In this document: piece by piece, positions 40,401 through 45,490 of the stretch | How the letters are laid out: each line of letters opens with the position of its first letter | Numbering within the stretch: position 1 is the stretch's first letter | Assembly (NCBI GenBank): GCA_013372875.1 | Contig: JABXIW010000056.1 | Span: 1 to 64,000 of the forward strand | From: Gammaproteobacteria bacterium | Lineage (GTDB): Bacteria > Pseudomonadota > Gammaproteobacteria > Enterobacterales > Kangiellaceae | Direction: 5' to 3' | DNA: 64,000 nucleotides | The notes under the pieces: model-generated | The model's database searches: none | What the model saw: the letters and a program-made list of their open reading frames with translations, nothing else | Told to the model about the DNA's origin: nothing | Made by a program: the position numbers and the translations under genes

Positions 40401-41590
40401 AGCGCAGAAGTTACGATCCGTTTGGTAAACCGCGCAAAGGCGATTTTGTGGATGTGGCTCCTGCGACTATAACTGGCGTAGTAGGCGGTAAGCCGTTTAC
40501 GCCTAGAGGATTTACCGACCATGAGCACCTAGACGATGCAGAGCTCATTCATATGAATGGGCGCGCGTATGATTACAATTTGGGTAGGTTCTTATCCGTT
40601 GACCCATTCGTACAGGCTCCTGGAAACAGTCAGAGCATGAATCCATATTCGTATATTATGAACAATCCATTGGCTGGTACAGACCCGAGTGGTTATAAAA
40701 GTATTTGCAGGATAGGTAAAAGTGAAACTGGAAATTGCCAAGGTGAAAAGGTATCCAATTCTGGACAGTCTGATGATGCTAAAGAAACAAATAATGGTAA
40801 AACTAATAATACTTCTTCATCAGAAGTGAAGGTGACTATTATAATAACAGGCTCTCAAACTCAGCAGTCTAATACTCAACAAACCAATCAGCAGCCTGCC
40901 CAAAGTGGAAATCCGCAGTCAAGTGGGGCAACTCCTACTAGTAATACTGGAGGAACAGGGAAGCAATATTGGGATATCCAATACGATGGAGTAAAAGCGA
41001 AAATAGTTCTAGTTGATGAGCAAGGGAATCAAGTCGCGAACACGGGACACTTTGAAATTAACACTAATAAGCATCAACCTGGTGCTGAGTTTTCACTAGT
41101 AGCTAGTATCGCTTATTTAGAAGATAAAGGCAGCGCCACTGTTTTTAGAGATATACTTAAATCAGGTAATATTGTTAAAGTAAATCCTGTTGATCCAAAC
41201 TCCAGTCACTCACATATGCAAGCCGCAACTGCTTATGTATATGCTTCTGGAAAAAGGGGGATAACTTTCGACTTTACTGAAGCAATTAGGCTTTCTAATG
41301 GTTCAGCTCAGTCCCCAGCACTTGGCTTTTATCATGAAGCTGTGCATGTATGGAATGAAATTAGCAATCCTGGCTCCGAAGCCGCACTTGGAGCAACAAT
41401 GCACAACAACGGGGTTGTAGTTGGATATAGTGTATCAGGCTCGCCGGTTTATCAACATTCAGGCGCTGGAAATGAGCAGGCAATTATTACAGGAAAAGAA
41501 ACAATAATGGCTAACAGGCTTGGCGAAGGTGTTCGTAGTTGGCACAGCGATGGTACTGTTTATAATGTAAATTGTGCGATATGTAGATAA
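31436..41590 (+). CDS. Giant secreted FN3-SpvB-RHS polymorphic toxin with HExxH tip
   Basis: A 3384-residue protein. Layout: signal peptide (about residues 1-26), Gly- and Thr/Pro-rich linker, eleven FN3-like repeats (about 40-1085), SpvB/Tc-toxin-like domain (about 1086-1350; GRKGMQPSVSMNYSS, GVMGIGF), a stretch with six FG-GAP/VCBS-like DxNxDGxxD calcium-type motifs (about 1450-1800), RHS/YD repeats (about 2345-3000) and the RHS core ending DPSGYK near residue 3088. The last 297 residues are the variable tip. It carries HEAVH at 3300-3304 and a downstream GNEQAIITGKE with Glu 3347, a zincin-type pattern reminiscent of NleD/M91 metallopeptidases. RHS cages are known to enclose and deliver such tips. 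AAGGAG precedes the ATG. Confidence 0.88.
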   Translation: MRALLTSVIKLAFIICLLIFTNTLEARLPFPGGGGGTTTPTPSTPGAASVSPSNSTDGALTVSWGASSGLGLGYDSFGTYLVFESKNGGSFNLVDEVGPTHTSKTLMSRGDGSYKYYVKACNENLNTGVKMCSGNSSQSGTATVRKKPSTPSAPSISTTNSTGSVTVSWSKPSGTVTYYSLQRRKNSGSWSTVVSSLSATSRTVSGLSDGSWDFRVRACNSASWSCSSYSSDSANATVRVRPSSPSAPSVSNSTSTGSVTVSWSKPSGTVSYYNLQRRQGSGSWTNVGGNITATSHTVTSLSDGSWDFRVRACNTASWACSSYGADSANSTVRKKPSTPSKPNISATTSTGSLTVSWSKPSGTVTYYSLQKRNGSGSWSTVTSNTSSTSYTIQLTDGSWDFRVQACNEFSWACSSYSTDSNNSTVRKNPSTPPKPSISTSESTGSVTVSWSKPSGTVSFYSLQKRNGSGSWSTVTSSTSSTSYTVSNLGDGAWTFRVQACNGYPWACSSYSTSSSSSTVRLKPSTPAIPTISSATSTGSVTLSWTKPSGTVSFYKIEKRNNSGSWSSVTLSTSSLSHAIGDLSDGSWDFRVSACNGYWWSCSSFSSDSANAKVRLKPSTPATPSISTTTSTASSVTVSWSKPSGNVSHYQLQRRKGSGSWTNVSTNISGLSKTVTGLTDGTWDFRVSACNDEAWACSGYSADSSNLTVRFKPSTPTAPGLVFSAPNKLTTVSWSKPTGTVTYYNLERSYNSSNWVQDSGITSTSKSYSDLADGTWKLKVQACNEFAWACSSFSSGSTISVLNLPGVPASITVPTTTDTDASHTISWGEASGSLLTAYKLEERLKPYGNSSYGAWEEVHSSTSRSKHFDNRADGDWQYRVRACNATGCGNYKNSSTVTVLRIPYSPVNPTVPSSDADGSYTVSWQAPSSVVSRYEYSESPSFSSWHSVGLATSKQINGKGDGGFSYRVRACNASGCGIYSATNTVTVNHPTPDAPVSITVPAETGEATYVVSWGAATSSVADKYQLAHQHESGSWTAWENKGAVLSAEVTVDNNGFWKHKVRACNDIPGGTKCGPEKISSSVDVKLPPNWAFPNGTVADQFNGHIDTISGDSNVGVLEGKAGVSGGAANYSVPVALPPGRKGMQPSVSMNYSSRSGNGVMGIGFALSAGSSISRCGSIADIDGANLGVQYSTQDKLCLDGKRLVNVSGSYGYSGTVYRTEMDSFVRVTQKGGGINSASTYFEVHTKDNKISVYGNNTLNNYSKVQPEGAPATLSWLIDSTRDYSSNAIHYRYKHGANSGEVLLDRIQYTGTSDGSSNSPGNRVVIFSYEPRTDVSTSYLAGGKSRQTQRLNKVSTHYDGTTIREYNVVYKYSAATNQSLVESIQECAYKNGISSCLPKTDFNWQDAPMTYELEPFTLTMENGNTISPYQGYSITDPRAPNVSHNSVLFDEIMPRGDLNGDGVKDWYGSNSPSHPKGYFFNAEGKQGVEHGFSANNCGVPFAYREELACSFADFNMDGRTDVWIGSATSSQSLKLRYTKVDSNGEVYFGDEVDTEIVTERDYSVELSQYYGYTQPSLIPDISDYNGDGLPDLLVYSSREIFVYLHNGDVNGGNPYTIAPISAHKYLTAAIPAGPHVAPQDKNAESISNIGDVDGNGLPDLLLVKTIAYSESSGSNYFLPQPRPKAILLTQRSGSGISFINKDLTQHCVNGYYFKFIDVNADGLSDFICSDGSGTTLSINEGNADFSSRIPLGVDLGLVRNLKIKSGYEYSGDGLAQKIMSEPVTEYRYAPGFKVADINGDGKTELLIPNQRVIESCLYAYAYDLKEKQNKLTEFCANDEVDTPLLGGLYGKYMYEEYFTVPPACSTCAPIQYSRTYLKDMPGAQQDDSIYQYDAIYFDENPDGSIATRKEDSGFVGPLKQGAFIDTYGNGLTDFVFTYGPTNEDSPAYIPTSESSKHAILQRNFDTYVYRNRGSASGDDYAPVNMLKSVVNGFAHKSEWEYKPLSTGKKQNNNLPLYASDYDQTDTDSDYFHFASSMYVVSDFKQSDGIGGDLTTQYRYKGAMYNVRGRGFQGFNQVAVDSLDSGLRSVTDFHQKYPLAGQVKQARSCLITDNSKDCSVNPINKTTVSDYHVINTTSKSKWVIAGNSVKEEFDLANRNLRLSKVNSILGNQVGVDIDTYGNVLLSTQIVDDGFGVVTSTTTNQFDTGAQSSGWWNKLLETKVDTSQVSNRNTTIGAPTATGTDYDKWTKTNFVYSGIGQTHRIPNETLTSASDTSLTHKVVIDSVSNYGLPTSITTHGQKYDGSNLTTRQVSTVYSNDGYFPQTVTQENGGYDLISSSTVSPIHGQVKVTTDPNGISVTTTYDPFGRVESQTVPGGKIIETGYQWCTSTYCPDSKSKYLVFTKQEGSPTVKTYKDQLNRDLMVETQGFGGQAIYTRMGYDALGRKVLETKPSFDSFSDVGTRYLSFDPLGRLTHKETDQANYSTMTTIYSYTGHQTNITASDRGTILEMSKTYSGTGKLMRTVDAMLGQTRYAYDGTGNPITLMDANNNPIHAWYNGLGHKTKVDDPNMGIKTFAYNTFGEVEREQDANGNILAMSYDRLGRMYQRTINSSLDASWTFDSRPNGLGLAATENGVGISKLFSYDNLSRPVNQTTTIDGFTYNTLTEYDSNYGRVKAVQYPSDIKVATEYDPYGYQTKLINAGSGFVYQEVTQRDALLNLTQSKSNAGSLTEQRFYWPESGQMRNITVSTTNGDSPLHKLWYDYSAFGNLAWQEQWYKNGAQWLSSREDYQYDNLHRLRHSYRTFDGSHTESPIDYDYDAVGNLTLKTDYAATLSYGNNGKSLGGNAGPNAVRQIAKLLSGGGTTSVNYTYDNNGNLQSGDGKSITYNAFNKPITITKNGAVSAFNYGADLMRYKQVKSGSGADETTIYLDKLVEIVTKGNLKTTKTYIGDVAIVTKEESSASALPSHKIAFTHRDRLGSVITLTDHVNNVFERRSYDPFGKPRKGDFVDVAPATITGVVGGKPFTPRGFTDHEHLDDAELIHMNGRAYDYNLGRFLSVDPFVQAPGNSQSMNPYSYIMNNPLAGTDPSGYKSICRIGKSETGNCQGEKVSNSGQSDDAKETNNGKTNNTSSSEVKVTIIITGSQTQQSNTQQTNQQPAQSGNPQSSGATPTSNTGGTGKQYWDIQYDGVKAKIVLVDEQGNQVANTGHFEINTNKHQPGAEFSLVASIAYLEDKGSATVFRDILKSGNIVKVNPVDPNSSHSHMQAATAYVYASGKRGITFDFTEAIRLSNGSAQSPALGFYHEAVHVWNEISNPGSEAALGATMHNNGVVVGYSVSGSPVYQHSGAGNEQAIITGKETIMANRLGEGVRSWHSDGTVYNVNCAICR
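31868..33842 (+). repeat. Seven tandem FN3 repeats of about 282 bp
   Basis: Within the toxin gene, repeat units begin at about 31868, 32150, 32432, 32711, 32993, 33275 and 33560. Six of the seven unit lengths that follow are 279-285 bases (94 codons). Each unit opens with a Lys-Pro-Ser-Thr-Pro-like hinge and contains SxxVTVSWSKPSG, SWDFRVxACN and a WxCSSY end. One diverged unit precedes and three follow this block. Confidence 0.9.
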
Positions 41591-41599
41591 GAGGTATTT

Positions 41600-42079
41600 A
41601 TGTATAAATGTGTATTACCAATATTAATGCTTGTTTTTTGTAGTTCATGCTATGGAAAGTATTTCCCTGTGGATAATGACTTTGAGTCACTAGAAGTTAG
41701 ATACTCTTTTCTGAACAATGGAAACAGGATTAAAATGGGCATTGATGAGTGGCTAAAGATTAAGCCTATAATGAGCTTAACCTCTGAGGATGATGAGTAT
41801 ATTCGCGCTTTTGTTGAAAATGTTATTCAGCCAGAACAGATGTCAAACGACAAATCTTCCTCAAATAATAAGTGTTTGTATATAGACATACTGATAGAAA
41901 TCAAATCAGAATATAGATCATATTTGTTGTTCAGTGATGGCGAATATTTATATGATTTTGATAATAAGTACAAAAGAAAAATTGACAAGGAATTTAGAAA
42001 GAACTTCCATTATTTTAATAATACTGATCCTAGTTTGGATATATTAAGTTCTCCAAGAACAGCCAAGTGCGAAGAGTAA
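41600..42079 (+). CDS. Small exported protein, candidate immunity to the RHS tip
   Basis: A 159-residue protein starting nine bases after the toxin stop, with a ribosome site GAGG upstream. The N-terminus, MYKCVLPILMLVFCSSCYG, looks like a signal peptide; the Cys residues make a lipoprotein form possible, but no clean LxxC lipobox is present. The mature part is charged, contains two further Cys residues and resembles no family I know. Toxin tips of RHS proteins are nearly always followed by their immunity gene. An exported immunity protein would suggest that the metalloprotease-like tip acts in the periplasm. This is inference from position. Confidence 0.6.
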   Translation: MYKCVLPILMLVFCSSCYGKYFPVDNDFESLEVRYSFLNNGNRIKMGIDEWLKIKPIMSLTSEDDEYIRAFVENVIQPEQMSNDKSSSNNKCLYIDILIEIKSEYRSYLLFSDGEYLYDFDNKYKRKIDKEFRKNFHYFNNTDPSLDILSSPRTAKCEE

Positions 42080-42090
42080 TATTTATATGA

Positions 42091-42116
42091 AGCCAGCGTT
42101 GGCTGGCTTTTCTTTG
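42091..42116 (+). terminator. Terminator after the candidate immunity gene
   Basis: A GCCAGC-GTTG-GCTGGC hairpin followed by TTTTCTTTG lies 12 bases past the stop, closing the toxin-immunity unit. The 170 bases after it, before the STAND gene, hold no further gene that I can support. Confidence 0.8.
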
Positions 42117-42284
42117 TTTGTTATTCGGATGTTTCACAGTAGGCTTCGGAGAGCATTCTGGTTCGGGTTTGGATGTCTTAGCGTTTTGGCTCGGAAGTTG
42201 GGGCGGTGCCAGTATACTTAGACTCCAACCAGAAATATTAAAACAATAAGTTTCTTTATAAAATAAGGAGTGTTTTAGGGTTGC

Positions 42285-43892
42285 ATGAAAGTTAAGAGTT
42301 CTGCAATTATCTATACAGGATATGATTATCAAACTCTTCAGGGAGTTAAACTGCTTGCAGAGTGGCTTCATAGCCCATCCCAGTATGTCAGAGTAGCATT
42401 TGAAGCCGATACGGATAGCGATGAAATACCTCAAGGTATAGACGATGTTGTTTGTGAACGACCAAATGGAGTTAAAGACTTTTGGCAAGTTAAATTTACC
42501 CCCTCACCCGAGAAGGATGAAAACTGCCTTGCGTGGGATTGGTTGTTAAAGATCTCTGGTAAAACAGCTAGATCTCGCTCTATTCTTAAAAAGCTCTACG
42601 ATGCTATTAATGCTGTGCCTGCTGAAAAGCTTGGTGACGTTGTTCTTTTGACTAATAAGCGGCCGGACAGATCTATGGAGTCTTGCTTTTCTGGTTCAAA
42701 AATAGACTTTAATCAGGTAGATGATAGCTCGCAAAAAGAGATTATCCGACAATTAGGAAGCAAGGAAGCTGCTATATTTCTTTTTTCGAAGTTGACCGTC
42801 CAACATAGTGATGGAGACTACCTTACGATAAAGCGTAGTGTCCGAGCCGAGCTTTTGAAGTTTTCCGACGATACAGGCGTTGAACGGCTTGTCGCAAGAG
42901 CGCGTGAATGGGCAATGTTTCAGAGTAATCCTCCGGAAAATGGTTGGATTTATCTTCATCATGTTAGAGAAATTTTATCACCAAAAAGACCGGAGCCCAT
43001 ACCTGAAATATTCTCTGTGCCTGAGGATTATTGCCTCCCTGATTCAGATTTTCACAATGATCTACTTGCTCGAATTAGCCGCTCAAACGGCGAAGTCATT
43101 ACGTTAACGGGCAAGCCTGGTGTTGGAAAAAGTACGTATCTATCGTTTCTGTGTCAAGAATTGGAAGAGCAGGAAATTCCGCTATTACGTCACCACTATT
43201 TCTTATCGTTGGGAGATACAACAGAAGATAGACTAAGCCCAAGAATTGTTGCTGAATCCCTGTTGCATCAAATCGATAGCTTCCACAAGGAGTCAAATGC
43301 AAGTACATCTCACCCGGAAAAGTTACGTGATGCGCTGGTAACTTGCTCAAATTACTACAAAGGTAAAGGAAAACCTTTTGTAGTGTTGATTGATGGGTTA
43401 GATCATGTTTGGCGAGATAACGCAAAAAATAAGAGGCCATTGGATGAAGTTTTCAGACAGTTGCTACCCATAACAGAAAACTTAGTCGTGCTTATCGGAA
43501 CGCAGCCAGTAGACGATGAATTGCTTCCTAGCATACTGCTTGCTCATTCCTCTAAGAATGAATGGCATTGGTTACCTGAAATGTCTGGAAATTCGATATA
43601 CGAGTTTTTAAAATTTAATATTGAATCTGGTCGCTTATTCTTAAACTGTCATGTGGATCATGTAGATGAAGAAATTAAGAAAAGTGCTGGCTCGCTATTA
43701 GAAGCTACAAATGGCTATCCTCTACATGTGATTTACTCATCGGAGTATTTGTCTCATCATGGATTAGCACTTTCATCTAGGCAAATTGAGAAGCTCCCTC
43801 CATGCTCTGGTGGCAATATTACTACTTACTATTCCGACCTTTGGTGTAGAATCCACACCCTATCGAAAACCCGTCCATTTTGTTTTGGATAA
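42285..43892 (+). CDS. Avs-like STAND NTPase, 5' half (disrupted gene)
   Basis: The 5' part of a large antiphage-type STAND protein. Residues about 8-130 are a PD-(D/E)xK nuclease-like (Cap4/DUF4297-type) domain: YTGYDYQTLQGVKLL, then acidic residues in GIDDVV and a QVK motif. The NTPase follows with Walker A TGKPGVGKST near residue 275 and Walker B FVVLIDGLDHVW near 365. Native sequence runs to Trp 520 (YYSDLW). The last 15 codons come from the transposon end that starts at 43845. The missing sensor part lies inverted at 49708-45491. Alone, this half would lack target recognition. Avs proteins detect phage proteins and then degrade nucleic acid; that role is inferred by family resemblance. 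Confidence 0.8.
   Translation: MKVKSSAIIYTGYDYQTLQGVKLLAEWLHSPSQYVRVAFEADTDSDEIPQGIDDVVCERPNGVKDFWQVKFTPSPEKDENCLAWDWLLKISGKTARSRSILKKLYDAINAVPAEKLGDVVLLTNKRPDRSMESCFSGSKIDFNQVDDSSQKEIIRQLGSKEAAIFLFSKLTVQHSDGDYLTIKRSVRAELLKFSDDTGVERLVARAREWAMFQSNPPENGWIYLHHVREILSPKRPEPIPEIFSVPEDYCLPDSDFHNDLLARISRSNGEVITLTGKPGVGKSTYLSFLCQELEEQEIPLLRHHYFLSLGDTTEDRLSPRIVAESLLHQIDSFHKESNASTSHPEKLRDALVTCSNYYKGKGKPFVVLIDGLDHVWRDNAKNKRPLDEVFRQLLPITENLVVLIGTQPVDDELLPSILLAHSSKNEWHWLPEMSGNSIYEFLKFNIESGRLFLNCHVDHVDEEIKKSAGSLLEATNGYPLHVIYSSEYLSHHGLALSSRQIEKLPPCSGGNITTYYSDLWCRIHTLSKTRPFCFG
43839..43844. repeat. 6-bp target site duplication, left copy
   Basis: CTTTGG directly abuts the transposon terminus TGTAGAATCCA. The other copy, as CCAAAG on the + strand, is at 49703-49708 against the second terminus. 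In the STAND gene it equals the codons for Leu-Trp. Confidence 0.85.
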
Positions 43893-43921
43893 CCAGTCCA
43901 TTTTCCTTTAAACAGAATCCA
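43845..43921 (+). mobile_element. IS21-like transposon end A with four TCCA boxes
   Basis: The terminus reads TGTAGAATCCA. TCCA boxes occur at offsets 7, 29, 52 and 73 from the first base; boxes two and three share GTCCATTTT (43873 and 43896), and boxes one and four share GAATCCA. The same four offsets recur exactly at the other end (49709-49785). Several spaced transposase-binding repeats at each end, and termini beginning TG, are typical of IS21-type elements. The element runs to the right from here. Confidence 0.82.
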
Positions 43922-44000
43922 CTATCAATCAAATGAATGGCTGACATTATTTATCAGGTTTAGCAGCCAATCTAAAGATTGACCTCTAATATGCACTCAA

Positions 44001-44027
44001 CTAAAGTTAGGTAAGACCTAACTTTAG
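44001..44027. promoter_or_regulatory. Perfect 12-bp palindrome before the CoiA-like gene
   Basis: CTAAAGTTAGGT and its exact reverse complement are separated by AAG, and the repeat ends 11 bases before the ATG. No T-run follows, so it is more likely an operator or a hairpin masking the ribosome site than a terminator. Confidence 0.7.
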
Positions 44028-44038
44028 ATAATAAAAAT

Positions 44039-45109
44039 ATGGATGTTTTAATACCTTTTGCCAAGAATAAAATAACTGGAAAGATAGTTTCTGTTGAAGA
44101 AGTTGATTCTGGGTTAAATTGCGGTTGTGAATGCCTTTTTTGTAAAGTTGATATGGTAGCAAGAAAAGGCTCTGATAAGCGCATAGATCATTTCGCACAC
44201 AGGCCTAAGCACACTGACGAAAACCACCATTGCCCAGCAAGCTTTGAGCGCTCTGTCTTTTGGATGTGCAGGTTAATCTTAGAGGAGTCATCAACGTTTC
44301 AAACGCCTAGCTATAGACTTGTTCGTAATAATTATGATCATCGAATTTTTATCGACAAACCAATTACATCAAGCAAGACAATAGAATATCAAAGCGTAGA
44401 GTTCCCTTTTACCATGAGCGAATTCCCTTCAAACGATATTGCCATCCTGAATGTTAGCGGGCATCGAGTAGCCATAACATTGAACTTTAACTTTGACGCA
44501 AGGTCTCAAATTGGTCGCAGCAGCCCGTTTGAGTTTAAAGGTGAGTCCTTGGCTCATATCCAAATAGATCTAAAGAATCTTAGCGCAAAGTTTTTGGAAG
44601 GAAGGACTGGCTTTAGAAACATTCTCGAGAGCATGTTATGTTCAGGAACCGAGCTGAAGCACTGGGTATACCATACCAGGGAAGATCCTATTATTGTTGA
44701 ATATACTAATGATGTGAATGCGGCCAAGGCTGAATTTGATGCTCAACGTAATAAGTTTGAAGCTAAAAGACAAAAGATCCAGAGAAAGAAAGAGTTAATC
44801 CAGCGCATAACTACCTCAAAAGCTGCAAGCGAACCCGTTAGACGCACAAAAGAGCAAATTAATGATCGACTTCGGGCTCTTATTAGATCTGCTGAGGATT
44901 TGAGAGATTTAGGAATAGTTAATGCAGTACGTTGTGAGATGTGCAAATTTACATCACCTTCCGATTCGATCTCCTGTGGCTATTGTTCAGAATCCGACTT
45001 TGAATCGGTTGTGTTGGACGAAGACTTCTTTTATTGCATCGAAAATAAATACTATAACTGGAACTTTGCTGAGTCATCATTAGATATTGTATATACCACA
45101 ACAAACTGA
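44039..45109 (+). CDS. CoiA-like zinc-finger protein, transposon passenger
   Basis: A 356-residue protein. The N-terminal 60 residues match the CoiA-type zinc-binding region: CGCECLFCKVDMVARKGSDKRIDHFAHRP, in which the Cys residues, the arginine-rich strand and the closing HFAH are typical. Competence protein CoiA and relatives are nuclease-fold proteins acting on DNA. The middle is unassigned, about residues 235-285 form a charged coiled coil, and a second zinc ribbon (CEMCKF...CGYC) lies near 300-320. The function here is unknown; a DNA-processing or defence role is plausible. It lies 118 bases inside transposon end A, so it is cargo. Confidence 0.6.
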   Translation: MDVLIPFAKNKITGKIVSVEEVDSGLNCGCECLFCKVDMVARKGSDKRIDHFAHRPKHTDENHHCPASFERSVFWMCRLILEESSTFQTPSYRLVRNNYDHRIFIDKPITSSKTIEYQSVEFPFTMSEFPSNDIAILNVSGHRVAITLNFNFDARSQIGRSSPFEFKGESLAHIQIDLKNLSAKFLEGRTGFRNILESMLCSGTELKHWVYHTREDPIIVEYTNDVNAAKAEFDAQRNKFEAKRQKIQRKKELIQRITTSKAASEPVRRTKEQINDRLRALIRSAEDLRDLGIVNAVRCEMCKFTSPSDSISCGYCSESDFESVVLDEDFFYCIENKYYNWNFAESSLDIVYTTTN

Positions 45110-45201
45110 CCACCCCGCTACTATAAATAGGCAAAGTGCTGCTTGATATTATTAACTGAAGATGACGCAATTTGAGCTCTTATAAATCGTTTATTTCATT
45201 G

Positions 45202-45230
45202 CACCAACAATAGCGTTACCATAATTGGTG
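45202..45230. promoter_or_regulatory. Operator-like inverted repeat upstream of parD
   Basis: CACCAA (45202-45207) and TTGGTG (45225-45230) form an inverted repeat that ends 23 bases before the ParD-like start. This is the usual place for antitoxin autoregulation. Confidence 0.45.
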
Positions 45231-45253
45231 TTAATCTAACAAAAGGAACTCCA

Positions 45254-45424
45254 ATGAAACTGGGTAAGCATTACGATTACTTAATAGAAAATTTTGTACA
45301 GTCTGGAAAATACGATAGTCCTGAAGACGTCGTTAGAGCTGCATTAACACTTCTAGAAGCAAGTACTCCCGATGCAATTCAAGCGCAACTGCTTGAGTTG
45401 TTAGAAAATAGTGAGTCAGAATAA
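45254..45424 (+). CDS. Orphan ParD-like antitoxin
   Basis: A 56-residue protein read directly from the sequence. It begins MKLGKHYDYLIENFVQSGKY and continues DSPEDVVRAALTLLE, the ribbon-helix-helix pattern of ParD antitoxins, in which a short strand is followed by (Y/F)xSxxEVVRxAL(R/T)LLE. AAAGGAA precedes the ATG. Type II antitoxins of this kind are nearly always followed by a ParE toxin; here no ParE-like frame follows. Instead a 66-base gap leads into the inverted 3' half of the STAND gene. The toxin was probably lost or moved at the rearrangement junction. Confidence 0.7.
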   Translation: MKLGKHYDYLIENFVQSGKYDSPEDVVRAALTLLEASTPDAIQAQLLELLENSESE

Positions 45425-45490
45425 TCCGACTATCAATTCCAGCATCCCTTGATAGCCTACTACTATAATTGAATTGCTAGTTCAAAATAT
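45425..45490. other. Presumed inversion junction
   Basis: These 66 non-coding bases lie between the orphan ParD stop and the stop of the inverted STAND 3' half. One breakpoint of the inversion must lie between transposon end A and 45490, and the absence of a ParE gene makes this gap the best place. I see no long inverted repeat of it elsewhere in the window by eye. Confidence 0.4.

Noticed and set aside
42113..42240. Repeated CGG-containing motifs after the immunity terminator as another transposon end
   Set aside because: The motif spacing is irregular (21, 17, 28 bases), unlike the regular 21-23 base spacing at the accepted ends.
43972..44198. Two minus-strand frames opposite the CoiA-like start
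   Set aside because: They overlap the well-supported CoiA-like coding start and the palindrome, have no family-like motifs, and are shadows.
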